A stretch of DNA of 12,145 bases, taken from an uncultured Acholeplasma sp. GTDB taxonomy: Bacteria > Bacillota_I > Bacilli_A > Acholeplasmatales > Acholeplasmataceae. Below, in pieces: positions 1-6,732 of this stretch. The stretch covers positions 1 through 12,145 of the forward strand of contig CALGYU010000047.1 in NCBI GenBank assembly GCA_937934685.1, written 5' to 3'. The position numbers and the translations under genes were made by a program. Numbering within the stretch: the stretch's first letter is position 1; each line of letters opens with the position of its first letter. The notes below the pieces were generated by a model. The model had not been told where the DNA came from and did no database searches. It saw nothing but the letters and a program-made list of their open reading frames with translations.

Positions 1-1786
1 CTGGATCTGCTTTTGTTTTAGTTTCTTTTAAAGCCATTGAAGCAGCAATCTTAAACGCCATTTCAGATGAGTCAACATCGTGGTATGATCCGTCAAATAA
101 TGTTGCTTTAACATCAATGATTGGGTATCCTGCTACAATCCCACCTGATAAAGACTCTTCTAACCCTTTTTGAACTGCTGGAATGTATTCACGAGGAACA
201 ACCCCTCCAACAACTTTGTCAACGAATTCAAATCCTTTACCTGGGTTTGGTTCGAATTTGATCCATACGTGACCGTATTGTCCACGTCCACCTGATTGAC
301 GTACAAATTTACCTTCAATCTCAGCTTCTTTAGAAATAGTTTCACGGTATGAAACTTGTGGTTCAGCAACGTTTGCTTCCACTTTGAATTCACGTTTCAT
401 TCTATCAACGATAATGTCTAAGTGTAATTCACCCATACCTGCGATGATAGTTTGTCCTGTTTCGCTGTTTGTATAAACTTTGAATGTTGGATCTTCTTCT
501 GCTAATTTAGCTAAAGCTGTCCCCATTTTGTCTTGGTCATTTTTTGTTTTAGGTTCTACAGCAATTTCAATAACTGGTTCAGGGAAGTTCATTGATTCTA
601 AGATGATGTCATCTTTTTCTCCTGCAAGTGTATCACCGGTTGTTGTAGCTTTTAATCCTACAGCAGCAGCGATGTCTCCTGCATAAACTTGTTTGATTTC
701 CACTCTTGAGTTAGCGTGCATTTCTAATAGACGTCCAAAACGTTCTTTTTCATCTTTAGTTGTGTTTAAAATGTATGAACCTGCTTCTGCGACACCTGAG
801 TATACACGGAAGAAAGTTAATTTTCCTACATATGGGTCTGTCATAACTTTAAATGCTAAAGCTGAGAAAGGTTCATTATCATCTGCTTTACGAACTACTT
901 CGTTTCCATCTGAATCATGCCCGATAACAGCAGCAATATCAGTTGGAGCTGGAAGATAGTCAATCGCAGCGTCTAATACTTTTCTAACACCTTTATTTTT
1001 AAATGCAGTACCACATAATACTGGGAATATTTCAACTGCTAAAGTTGCTTTACGTAAAGCTTTTTTAATTTGATCAGCAGAGACTTCTTCGCCTTCTAGA
1101 TATGCCATCATGATTTCTTCATCAAAATCTGCTACTGCTTCAATTAATTCATTTCTTTTTTCAGTTACTTTGTCCATTAAATATGAAGGAATTTCGATGT
1201 CTTTTGTTGCTTCATCTGGTGTTCCTAAATATTCAACTGCAGTCATGGTTACTAAGTCAATGATTCCAGTGAAATCATTTTCTGATCCAATTGGCCATTG
1301 AATTGCAACTGCTTTAATACCTAAACGGTCATGTAGCGTTTTGATTGCATTTTCAAAGTTTGCACCGATTTTGTCCATTTTATTGACAAATACGATTCTT
1401 GGAACCATATATTCTGTAGCTTGACGCCATACTGTTTCTGTTTGTGGTTCTACTCCCGCTTGAGCATCAATTACCGTTACTGCACCGTCAAGTACACGTA
1501 ATGATCTTGATACTTCAACTGTAAAGTCTACGTGACCTGGAGTATCGATAACGTTAATTCTGTGCTCTTTCCAAAACGCTGTAGTAGCTGCAGAAGTAAT
1601 TGTAATTCCACGTTCTTGTTCCTGAGCCATCCAGTCCATTTGTGCCGCACCATCATGTGTTTCACCTATTTTATGGATTTTACCTGTATGGTATAAAATA
1701 CGCTCAGTTGTTGTTGTCTTCCCCGCGTCAATATGGGCCATGATACCGATATTACGCGTTTTACTTAATGGAAATTGACGAGCCAT
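1..1786 (-). CDS. fusA: Elongation factor G, 3' end truncated by the window
   Basis: This is the translational GTPase that drives tRNA/mRNA translocation on the ribosome and, with RRF, ribosome recycling in the cytosol. The start at 1786 gives MARQFPLSKTRNIGIM, preceded by AAGGAG 11 nt upstream. 595 codons are visible, so about 95 residues of domains IV/V of a usual ~690-residue EF-G lie outside the window. All GTPase motifs are present: P-loop AHIDAGKT (residues 17-24), switch I RGITI (59-63), DTPGH (81-85, with the catalytic His85), NKMD (135-138) and a G5-type CGTAFKNKG. Domain III (GMGELHLDI) and the start of domain IV (SGGRGQYGHVWI) follow. It is the third gene of the str operon, 21 nt after rpsG. 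Nothing unusual is visible. Identification is essentially certain; the only incompleteness is the window edge. Confidence 0.98.
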   Translation of the reverse strand, partial: MARQFPLSKTRNIGIMAHIDAGKTTTTERILYHTGKIHKIGETHDGAAQMDWMAQEQERGITITSAATTAFWKEHRINVIDTPGHVDFTVEVSRSLRVLDGAVTVIDAQAGVEPQTETVWRQATEYMVPRIVFVNKMDKIGANFENAIKTLHDRLGIKAVAIQWPIGSENDFTGIIDLVTMTAVEYLGTPDEATKDIEIPSYLMDKVTEKRNELIEAVADFDEEIMMAYLEGEEVSADQIKKALRKATLAVEIFPVLCGTAFKNKGVRKVLDAAIDYLPAPTDIAAVIGHDSDGNEVVRKADDNEPFSALAFKVMTDPYVGKLTFFRVYSGVAEAGSYILNTTKDEKERFGRLLEMHANSRVEIKQVYAGDIAAAVGLKATTTGDTLAGEKDDIILESMNFPEPVIEIAVEPKTKNDQDKMGTALAKLAEEDPTFKVYTNSETGQTIIAGMGELHLDIIVDRMKREFKVEANVAEPQVSYRETISKEAEIEGKFVRQSGGRGQYGHVWIKFEPNPGKGFEFVDKVVGGVVPREYIPAVQKGLEESLSGGIVAGYPIIDVKATLFDGSYHDVDSSEMAFKIAASMALKETKTKADP

Positions 1787-1807
1787 AATTCTTCATTCTC
1801 CTTATTA

Positions 1808-2278
1808 TTACCAACGGTAGTGTGCGAAAGCTCTGTTAGCTTCAGCCATACGGTGGGTATCTTCTCTCTTCTTAACTGAAGCACCTGTTCCTGCTGCTGC
1901 ATCAATTAATTCTTTTGCTAATTTTTCAACCATTGTTCTTTCGTTACGTAGTCTTGAGTATTGAACAATCCATCTTAACCCTAGGGTATCACGGCGTTCT
2001 GGTCTTACCTCAACTGGTACTTGATAGTTTTGACCTCCAATACGGCGAGAACGTACTTCTAACACTGGCATAACATTATTTAAAGCTTCATTAAATACAT
2101 CGATTGGTTCGCGTCCTGTTAATTCTTTGATTAAATCAAACGCTCCATATAAAATACTTTGTGCTGTTCCTTTTCTACCGTCTTCCATAATTTGGTTTAC
2201 GATTCTAGTTACTAACTTTGAATTGTAAATTGGGTCTGGTAGTACATCACGTTTAATAACATGTCCTTTACGTGGCAC
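1808..2278 (-). CDS. rpsG: 30S ribosomal protein S7
   Basis: S7 nucleates assembly of the 16S rRNA 3' domain (the 30S head) and lines the E site. The protein is nearly colinear with Firmicutes S7, with KRDVLPDPIYNSKLVTR near the start, NYQVPVEVRPERR in the middle and KKREDTHRMAEANRAFAHYRW (quoted in part: REDTHRMAEANRAFAHYRW) at the end. The open frame extends to a GTG at 2287 (MNIVPRKG). I prefer the GTG at 2278, which starts MPRKGHV like S7 elsewhere and gives 156 residues, the usual length. An AGGTGA stretch lies 5 nt before it. The alternative GTG at 2287 has AAGGA 5 nt upstream, so it cannot be excluded. It sits 54 nt downstream of rpsL (45 nt to the upstream GTG) and 21 nt before fusA. 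In E. coli S7 represses its own operon; no obvious S7-binding structure is visible in the short spacer here. Confidence 0.97.
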   Translation of the reverse strand: MPRKGHVIKRDVLPDPIYNSKLVTRIVNQIMEDGRKGTAQSILYGAFDLIKELTGREPIDVFNEALNNVMPVLEVRSRRIGGQNYQVPVEVRPERRDTLGLRWIVQYSRLRNERTMVEKLAKELIDAAAGTGASVKKREDTHRMAEANRAFAHYRW

Positions 2279-2332
2279 AATGTTCACCTACTTCCTTCTA
2301 GATTATTATTTCAAATTTATCTTATTTTCTGA

Positions 2333-2749
2333 TTATTTTTGTTTTGGGCGTTTAGCACCATATTTTGAACGTGCTTGTTTACGGTTAGCAACTCCGGTTG
2401 AGTCTAAAGCTCCACGTACGATGTGATATCTTACCCCTGGTAAGTCTTTCACACGTCCACCACGTACTAAAACCACGCTGTGTTCTTGTAGTGAGTGTCC
2501 AATACCTGGAATGTAGGCTGTTACCTCAGTACCATTACTTAAACGAACACGTGCATACTTACGTAATGCAGAGTTAGGTTTTTTAGGTGTCATTGTTGTA
2601 ACACGAATACATACTCCACGTTTTTGTGGCGATTCATAATCACTCTCTTTTTTTCTAATAGAGTTAAATCCATATCCTAAAGCAGGTGATTTTGATTTCT
2701 CAACTTTACTAGTTCTTCCTTTTCTAACTAGTTGTGAAATTGTTGGCAT
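2333..2749 (-). CDS. rpsL: 30S ribosomal protein S12
   Basis: S12 sits at the decoding centre of the 30S subunit and influences fidelity and streptomycin response. The 138-residue product has the length of the Bacillus protein and aligns along its whole length: MPTISQLVRKGR at the start, SPQKRGVC, the decoding loop TPKKPNSALRK (Lys56/Lys57) and GGRVKDLPGVRYHIVRGALD (Lys101, Asp102). The lysines that are changed in classic streptomycin-resistant rpsL mutants (Lys56 and Lys101 in Bacillus numbering) are both present, so the visible sequence is of the sensitive type. The start is supported by AAGGAG at 2756-2761, 6 nt before the ATG. It is the first gene of the str operon, behind a consensus promoter and a structured leader. 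Identification is certain. Confidence 0.98.
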   Translation of the reverse strand: MPTISQLVRKGRTSKVEKSKSPALGYGFNSIRKKESDYESPQKRGVCIRVTTMTPKKPNSALRKYARVRLSNGTEVTAYIPGIGHSLQEHSVVLVRGGRVKDLPGVRYHIVRGALDSTGVANRKQARSKYGAKRPKQK

Positions 2750-2755
2750 TTGTTG

Positions 2756-2761
2756 CTCCTT
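2756..2761 (-). promoter_or_regulatory. Ribosome binding site of rpsL
   Basis: AAGGAG on the minus strand, 6 nt upstream of the rpsL ATG, is a near-perfect Shine-Dalgarno site. It lies just downstream of the 2766-2787 hairpin, so folding of the leader could affect its access. Confidence 0.8.
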
Positions 2762-2765
2762 TCTA

Positions 2766-2787
2766 GAAACACATATCCCGGTGTTTC
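2766..2787 (-). other. Hairpin next to the rpsL ribosome binding site
   Basis: GAAACAC (2766-2772) and GTGTTTC (2781-2787) form a 7-bp perfect inverted repeat with an 8-nt loop (CGGGATAT on the minus strand). It sits 4 nt upstream of the AAGGAG site in the rpsL leader. The position would suit a translational control element, but the stem is short and no protein ligand is known from the sequence. Confidence 0.4.
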
Positions 2788-2807
2788 ATTATTTATTTCA
2801 AAAATTT

Positions 2808-2829
2808 TGTTGGCTTCGTAAAGCCAACA
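2808..2829 (-). terminator. Hairpin with T-tract in the str leader; possible ktrAB terminator or attenuator
   Basis: A 9-bp perfect inverted repeat (TGTTGGCTT/AAGCCAACA, 4-nt loop) reads on the minus strand as a stem followed by AAAATTTTT, resembling a modest intrinsic terminator. It is the only terminator-like structure after ktrA, yet it lies downstream of the rpsL promoter, inside the str leader. It could end ktrAB read-through, act as an attenuator for the str operon, or stabilise the leader. The four A residues between stem and T-run make it weaker than a textbook terminator. Confidence 0.5.
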
Positions 2830-2868
2830 TGTCTGTTAAAAATGTTTTTTATTCTTCGCAACGTTTTA

Positions 2869-2897
2869 ATTATATAACTAATCGTTTTATTTGTCAA
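2869..2897 (-). promoter_or_regulatory. Perfect-consensus sigma-A-type promoter of the str operon
   Basis: On the minus strand TTGACA (2892-2897) and TATAAT (2869-2874) are both perfect matches to the vegetative consensus, separated by exactly 17 bp. The predicted start of transcription is near 2862, giving a leader of about 110 nt before rpsL. The -35 box begins 10 nt after the ktrA stop codon. Such a match suits a highly expressed translation operon. This is a sequence prediction with no mapped start. Confidence 0.92.
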
Positions 2898-2907
2898 TCT
2901 TTTTGTG

Positions 2908-3579
2908 CTATTTTTTTGAAAAATATGCGATAACTTTAGGGATGTCTTTTTGGCGTCCAAAAATAAAGATGTGATCATTTGGGTAAATCGTTTCTTCACT
3001 GGTTGGTATTAAGACTTCTCCATTTCTTTGGATTAAAAGAATGTTGGCTAAAAACTTCTTTCTAATGACTAGGTTTGTAATGTGTGTGGCTTCAAATTGT
3101 TCAGATACTTCTATTTCATAAACATCAAAATCGTTTTTAATGTTAAAGTAATCAACCACATTTCCAGCGCCTATTTTGCTGGCTGTTCTTTCTGCAGCAA
3201 TCATTAAAGGTGAAACAACATGATCTGCTCCTACTTTTTTTAAGATTTCAATGTAATCATCTTTATCCGCTCTTGCAGTAATTTCTTTTATCCCTAGTTG
3301 TTTGAGTCTTAAGATGGTTAAAATAGCTGTTGAAAGGTTTTCCATTTTATCTTGCCCAATGGCTATGATGACATGGTCTGCCTCTGCGATGCCTGTTTCT
3401 TTTAACTGAATTTCATTGGTAATGTCACATGCCGCAACATTATCCACAAATACACCGGCTTGTTTAACTGCTTCAATATCTTTATCAATTGCGATTAATT
3501 CAACATGTAATTCACTTAAATATTGGACCAGTTCGATACCAAAACGTCCTAATCCGATAACTCCAATTGTTTTTTTCAT
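2908..3579 (-). CDS. ktrA: Ktr/Trk potassium uptake regulatory subunit (RCK protein)
   Basis: This is the cytosolic gating ring subunit that binds ATP/ADP or NAD(H) and opens or closes the KtrB pore. The 223-residue product has the usual KtrA layout. An N-terminal Rossmann/RCK_N fold carries GLGRFG (residues 9-14) and the acidic Asp32 at the end of beta 2, followed by a C-terminal RCK_C (TrkA_C) domain from about residue 141 with the typical ending in DHIFIFGRQKDI. In several Firmicutes the RCK_C domain of KtrA binds the second messenger c-di-AMP; that is family knowledge, not shown here. The start at 3579 follows the ktrB stop by 10 nt, and GGATAGGTG spanning that stop provides the ribosome binding site, so the two genes look translationally coupled. 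ktrA could equally be called trkA-like or ktrC; the pairing with ktrB decides the name. Confidence 0.93.
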   Translation of the reverse strand: MKKTIGVIGLGRFGIELVQYLSELHVELIAIDKDIEAVKQAGVFVDNVAACDITNEIQLKETGIAEADHVIIAIGQDKMENLSTAILTILRLKQLGIKEITARADKDDYIEILKKVGADHVVSPLMIAAERTASKIGAGNVVDYFNIKNDFDVYEIEVSEQFEATHITNLVIRKKFLANILLIQRNGEVLIPTSEETIYPNDHIFIFGRQKDIPKVIAYFSKK

Positions 3580-3589
3580 TTTTCAACAC

Positions 3590-4888
3590 CTATCCTATGA
3601 TTAATTTTTCTTCAATAAATACAATACTTTGTTTGGCTGATTTTGAGTAAATTAAGTGTAGGATGGTTAAGGGTCCTACTCTTCCTATATACATTGTGAC
3701 GATAATGATGAATTTGCTGATGTCTTTATATTCGTTGATGTTTCCTATCATAAGTCCTGTGTTAGATAAAACACTCATGGTGTTAAAGATAGCTTCTTTA
3801 AAACCGATGTTTTCTATGGCTAAAAGAAGGATGCTGACCATTGCTATGAATAGGATGGAGGCTTGTGCTAGGATAAAGGATTTTATTTTTGTTTCATCTG
3901 AAATATATCTTTTATGAGTGATGGTTTTTTTACCTCTTCCAAATGAGAAAATACTTTTAATTAAGACATAGAAGGTTGTAATTTTAATCCCACCACCAGT
4001 TGACATAGGACCTGCTCCGATAAACATTAACATCATCACAATGGCGATGGTCGCGTTTCTAAGATCATGAATATTTAAAGTCATAAATCCTGCGGTTCTT
4101 GAAGTGCCGCTCATGAATAAGGCTTCTAACCAAGTCACTTGATTTCCTTCAAATAGTTTAACAAGAAGCATCCCTATAATTAAAAGTAAGAGAGTCATTT
4201 TGACCACAATCTTTGAATGGATGGTTAATTTTTTCCATTTTCTTTTGTTGATTAAATCATATATAACCATGGTCCCAAGCCCACCGAGAATAACTAACAT
4301 GAGGGTGTTTATGTTAAATAAGACATTATCTTTAAAATGACTGATATGTTCTGTCACTCCTAAAATATCAACCCCTGCGTTGTTAAATGAGGAGATGGCA
4401 TGAAAGATGCTAACGCCGATGGCTTCACCTAGGTTGGTCATATTAGGGATAAAGATAAAAAGGTTAATGATGATCCCAATCAGTTCGATGCTTAAGGTTA
4501 AAACAACGATTCTTCTTAACAGTTTTACTATTCCTTGTAGGCTATCATAGTTAAGGTTTTCTTTTAAGAGGGTTCTATTGTTTACATTGATTTTAGCACC
4601 TAGTATGACAAGCATATACATCGTTAAGGTTAAAATACTTAAACCACCTATTTGAATGAGGGATGCAATGACTATTTTTCCAAATAGGGTAAATGTTACT
4701 CCTACGTTTGAAACCGGCATGATTCCGGTAATGGTGATCATTGATGTGGCAGTGAAAAAAGCATCCATCCATGATAATGGTTGTTGTGTGGTTGTGATTG
4801 GTAATTTTAGTAAAATGGTTCCTATCAAGATAACGATGAGAAACGATAATGCGATAATGATGTATGGTGATAATTTCTTTTTTTTCAT
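3590..4888 (-). CDS. ktrB: Ktr/Trk potassium uptake membrane pore subunit
   Basis: This is the integral membrane subunit of a Na+/H+-influenced K+ uptake channel of the TrkH/KtrB/HKT superfamily. The 432-residue protein shows four M1-P-M2 repeats with one selectivity-filter glycine each: TSMITITG (Gly55), SSFNNAG (Gly172), SRTAG (Gly267) and SVLSNTG (Gly378). The intramembrane gating loop GAGPMSTGGGIK (291-302) and the conserved GRVGPLT (Arg403) in the last repeat are also present. The open frame extends to an ATG at 4951, but that would lie upstream of the predicted promoter. The start at 4888 (MKKKKLSPY) has GAGGG 7 nt upstream and an N-terminus typical of the family, so I use it. It is the first gene of the operon and overlaps its ribosome binding signal for ktrA at its 3' end. 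Confidence 0.94.
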   Translation of the reverse strand: MKKKKLSPYIIIALSFLIVILIGTILLKLPITTTQQPLSWMDAFFTATSMITITGIMPVSNVGVTFTLFGKIVIASLIQIGGLSILTLTMYMLVILGAKINVNNRTLLKENLNYDSLQGIVKLLRRIVVLTLSIELIGIIINLFIFIPNMTNLGEAIGVSIFHAISSFNNAGVDILGVTEHISHFKDNVLFNINTLMLVILGGLGTMVIYDLINKRKWKKLTIHSKIVVKMTLLLLIIGMLLVKLFEGNQVTWLEALFMSGTSRTAGFMTLNIHDLRNATIAIVMMLMFIGAGPMSTGGGIKITTFYVLIKSIFSFGRGKKTITHKRYISDETKIKSFILAQASILFIAMVSILLLAIENIGFKEAIFNTMSVLSNTGLMIGNINEYKDISKFIIIVTMYIGRVGPLTILHLIYSKSAKQSIVFIEEKLIIG

Positions 4889-4895
4889 CTTAATA

Positions 4896-4900
4896 CCCTC
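4896..4900 (-). promoter_or_regulatory. Ribosome binding site deciding the ktrB start
   Basis: GAGGG on the minus strand lies 7 nt before the ATG at 4888. No comparable site precedes the in-frame ATG at 4951, which supports the shorter 432-residue KtrB. Confidence 0.75.
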
Positions 4901-4917
4901 TGTGATGATTTGGTTAT

Positions 4918-4926
4918 ATTTTAACA
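4918..4926 (-). promoter_or_regulatory. Extended -10 promoter of ktrBA
   Basis: The minus strand reads TGTTAAAAT, an extended -10 element (TGn followed by a five-of-six match to TATAAT). It is placed between the upstream terminator and the ktrB ribosome binding site. It predicts a start of transcription near 4911 and a leader of roughly 22 nt. No good -35 hexamer is seen at the usual distance, which is common for extended -10 promoters. Confidence 0.6.
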
Positions 4927-4952
4927 CATTTATAAAAAATTCGATATTCAAA

Positions 4953-4987
4953 TAAAAGAGAAGGACACGAAATCGTGTCCTTCTTTT
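4953..4987 (-). terminator. Intrinsic terminator closing the McrB-like/DUF2357 gene run
   Basis: An 11-bp perfect stem, GAAGGACACGA (4960-4970) with TCGTGTCCTTC (4973-4983), has a tight loop and extends further with A/T pairs. On the minus strand it is followed by TCTTTTATTT. It overlaps the stop codon of the DUF2357 gene and stands directly before the ktrBA promoter, so it cleanly separates the two transcription units. Confidence 0.9.
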
Positions 4988-6731
4988 ACATTTCTTTGAG
5001 TTTATCTAACTTCTCTTTTTGTTTTTTAATGCTTAGTTCAAACTTTTCTTTTTGTTTTTCTTTTTCTAGCTTATTTTTTTCTCTGAGTTGTGCTTTTTGT
5101 TTGAGCAGTTGTGCTTTTTGTTTTTCTTTTTCTTTCATGAGTCTGCGTTTTTCTACTTCTTTGATTTTTGATAGCTCGGCATCATATTTAAATTGTAGTT
5201 CACGTATTTTAATATCTGTTAAAACTTTTTGTTTGTTATAAGCAATAGTTTTGTCTCGATTTAATTTTTTCTGATAGGCTAGTTGTTCTAAATTAAGTTT
5301 GTTTTGGTGTTCTGAAATGAGTTTTTCGGTATTCTCTATTTCAAGTGTTTCTAAGTCTTTTAAAACCAATTGATGTTTTTCTTCTATTTGTTCTTGCCAT
5401 TTTTCTTCTAGTATTAAAGAGTCTACATACATTTTTTCTTTGACTTCTCTAACTATTTTAGCAATTTCATATTTTTCTAAAGCTTCATTGAAGGCTTTTT
5501 TAGAATCATTTGCTTGAATGAGTTTTGAAAAAACGTCTTGATCTTGATTGATTTCAAAATAGTTTTCATAAATTTTATTTATGATACTATATTGCTCTAT
5601 TAAGATTTTTTGTAGGGATTCTTTTTTATTTGATGTTTCCTTGATTCTTTGTTCATAGTTTTGTTCAAATAGTTTTTTTGCTTGATCTAAATAATATTCT
5701 GATGCTTCTTGTGGTTCTAAATCATAATTTTCAAAATCTGTTACATTGGTTGCATAACTGAGTTTTCTTTCAGGTTTATAAGTGGCTTTGATTTCACTTT
5801 CTAATAAACCACTGCCTAAATTGGCGTAGTTAAACATGGTTGTAAATAAGACCAGTAAACTTTGATTTAAAGGACCATAATAGGCTTCAGGAAATTGATG
5901 TTCTTTTTGATCAATGGATAAATCATATTCAAGTTCATGGGTTTTATCTAAATATAACCAGAGCATGTAGGCATTTTTAAAATCTGGATTTTTTAAAATG
6001 ACTTGGGTTTTCATAATCGGTGGTGTGACTGGTTTATATTTTTTCATGGTTTGCATGAAATCATTGGTGGCCATTTTAGATACTAGATGATATAACTTTT
6101 CTGTTCGATATAATACGCTTCGGTTATGCGTATCTTCCTCATCTGGACTTAAGACTTCTTTTGCTTTTAATTGGATGGTTAGATCATATTGTGCGTTATT
6201 GAAACTAAATTGGTTTTCTAAGTCTAGTTTAGATTCTTTAAAGCCGTTTACTTCTTCTTTTAATATTTCTAACCTGTTATAAAGATAATCTTTTAATCTT
6301 AGAATAAGTGTCATGATGAAGCGGTTTTCATAGATACCATAGTCTATTTCTGATAAAGTGTTTAGTACTTTATCAGGAATGATGTGGTCATCTTGTATAT
6401 CTCTAATATATTGTGTGTTTTGAACCAAATGTCTGATGGACTCTGGATTGGTTCTTCTGGTTTTTTCAACTGGAAGAATTTCTGATTCATATTTTAAATT
6501 TGAACGTAGATTTCTCGTGATTTTATCTAAACTAGGAAAATAAGCTTCGATGTTTTTTAACCAGTGGTCATCAAATTTTTTTAGTTCTGTTTTTTCGTGT
6601 TGTTGTTGCGAACTAACCCCTGTTTCTAAAGCGTGGTAAACGATTTGGGGAAAGTCTAGGTTGTTTTCCTTTTCTCTAATTGCTTTATTAAGTTCTTCTA
6701 AAAAGAGTTGTGAATCATATTTTCTTTTCAT
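4986..6731 (-). CDS. DUF2357 (McrC-like N-terminal module) protein with C-terminal coiled coil
   Basis: This is a 581-residue protein that I recognise as DUF2357-type but cannot assign a function. In McrBC-like systems DUF2357 proteins are the partner of an McrB-type NTPase and usually end in a PD-(D/E)XK nuclease. Visible signs are an IRHLVQNTQYIRD segment, then IPDKVL and the hallmark YENRFIMTLILRLKDYL (about residues 134-150), and a TQVILKNPDFKNAYMLWLYL segment near 242-261. From about residue 370 to the end the protein is Lys/Glu/Gln-rich and predicted to be a long coiled coil; I find no convincing nuclease motif. It is soluble by sequence. The frame allows an ATG at 6740, but the only AAGG lies 1 nt from it and 10 nt from the ATG at 6731, so I chose 6731. 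It directly follows the NTPase gene (1 nt apart with this start) and ends in a terminator. Confidence 0.8.
   Translation of the reverse strand: MKRKYDSQLFLEELNKAIREKENNLDFPQIVYHALETGVSSQQQHEKTELKKFDDHWLKNIEAYFPSLDKITRNLRSNLKYESEILPVEKTRRTNPESIRHLVQNTQYIRDIQDDHIIPDKVLNTLSEIDYGIYENRFIMTLILRLKDYLYNRLEILKEEVNGFKESKLDLENQFSFNNAQYDLTIQLKAKEVLSPDEEDTHNRSVLYRTEKLYHLVSKMATNDFMQTMKKYKPVTPPIMKTQVILKNPDFKNAYMLWLYLDKTHELEYDLSIDQKEHQFPEAYYGPLNQSLLVLFTTMFNYANLGSGLLESEIKATYKPERKLSYATNVTDFENYDLEPQEASEYYLDQAKKLFEQNYEQRIKETSNKKESLQKILIEQYSIINKIYENYFEINQDQDVFSKLIQANDSKKAFNEALEKYEIAKIVREVKEKMYVDSLILEEKWQEQIEEKHQLVLKDLETLEIENTEKLISEHQNKLNLEQLAYQKKLNRDKTIAYNKQKVLTDIKIRELQFKYDAELSKIKEVEKRRLMKEKEKQKAQLLKQKAQLREKNKLEKEKQKEKFELSIKKQKEKLDKLKEM
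5086..5123 (-). repeat. Tandem 21-bp heptad duplication in the coiled-coil tail
   Basis: A 17-nt sequence (5086-5102) recurs exactly at 5107-5123, a shift of 21 bp. It encodes KQKAQLL followed by KQKAQLR, one heptad copied in tandem. A separate 20-nt T-rich identity between 5048-5067 and 5114-5133 (encoding KEKQK-like residues) points to the same kind of growth by duplication. Confidence 0.75.
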
Positions 6732-6732
6732 T

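Noticed and set aside
160..393. Minus-strand open frame of 77 codons inside fusA
   Set aside because: It is in another frame of the certain fusA gene, has no recognisable domain and no ribosome binding site.
480..1301. Three plus-strand open frames of 63-88 codons
   Set aside because: They are antisense shadows of fusA; their low-complexity Ser/Ala-rich products look like translated complements of a conserved gene.
2793..2999. Minus-strand open frame overlapping the end of ktrA and the str leader
   Set aside because: It runs through the consensus promoter and leader hairpin in a frame different from ktrA and resembles no protein.
3416..5241. Plus-strand open frames opposite ktrA, ktrB and the DUF2357 gene
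   Set aside because: They are antisense to well-supported genes. The Ser/Phe-rich one at 4975-5241 is simply the complement of the Lys/Glu-rich coiled-coil tail.
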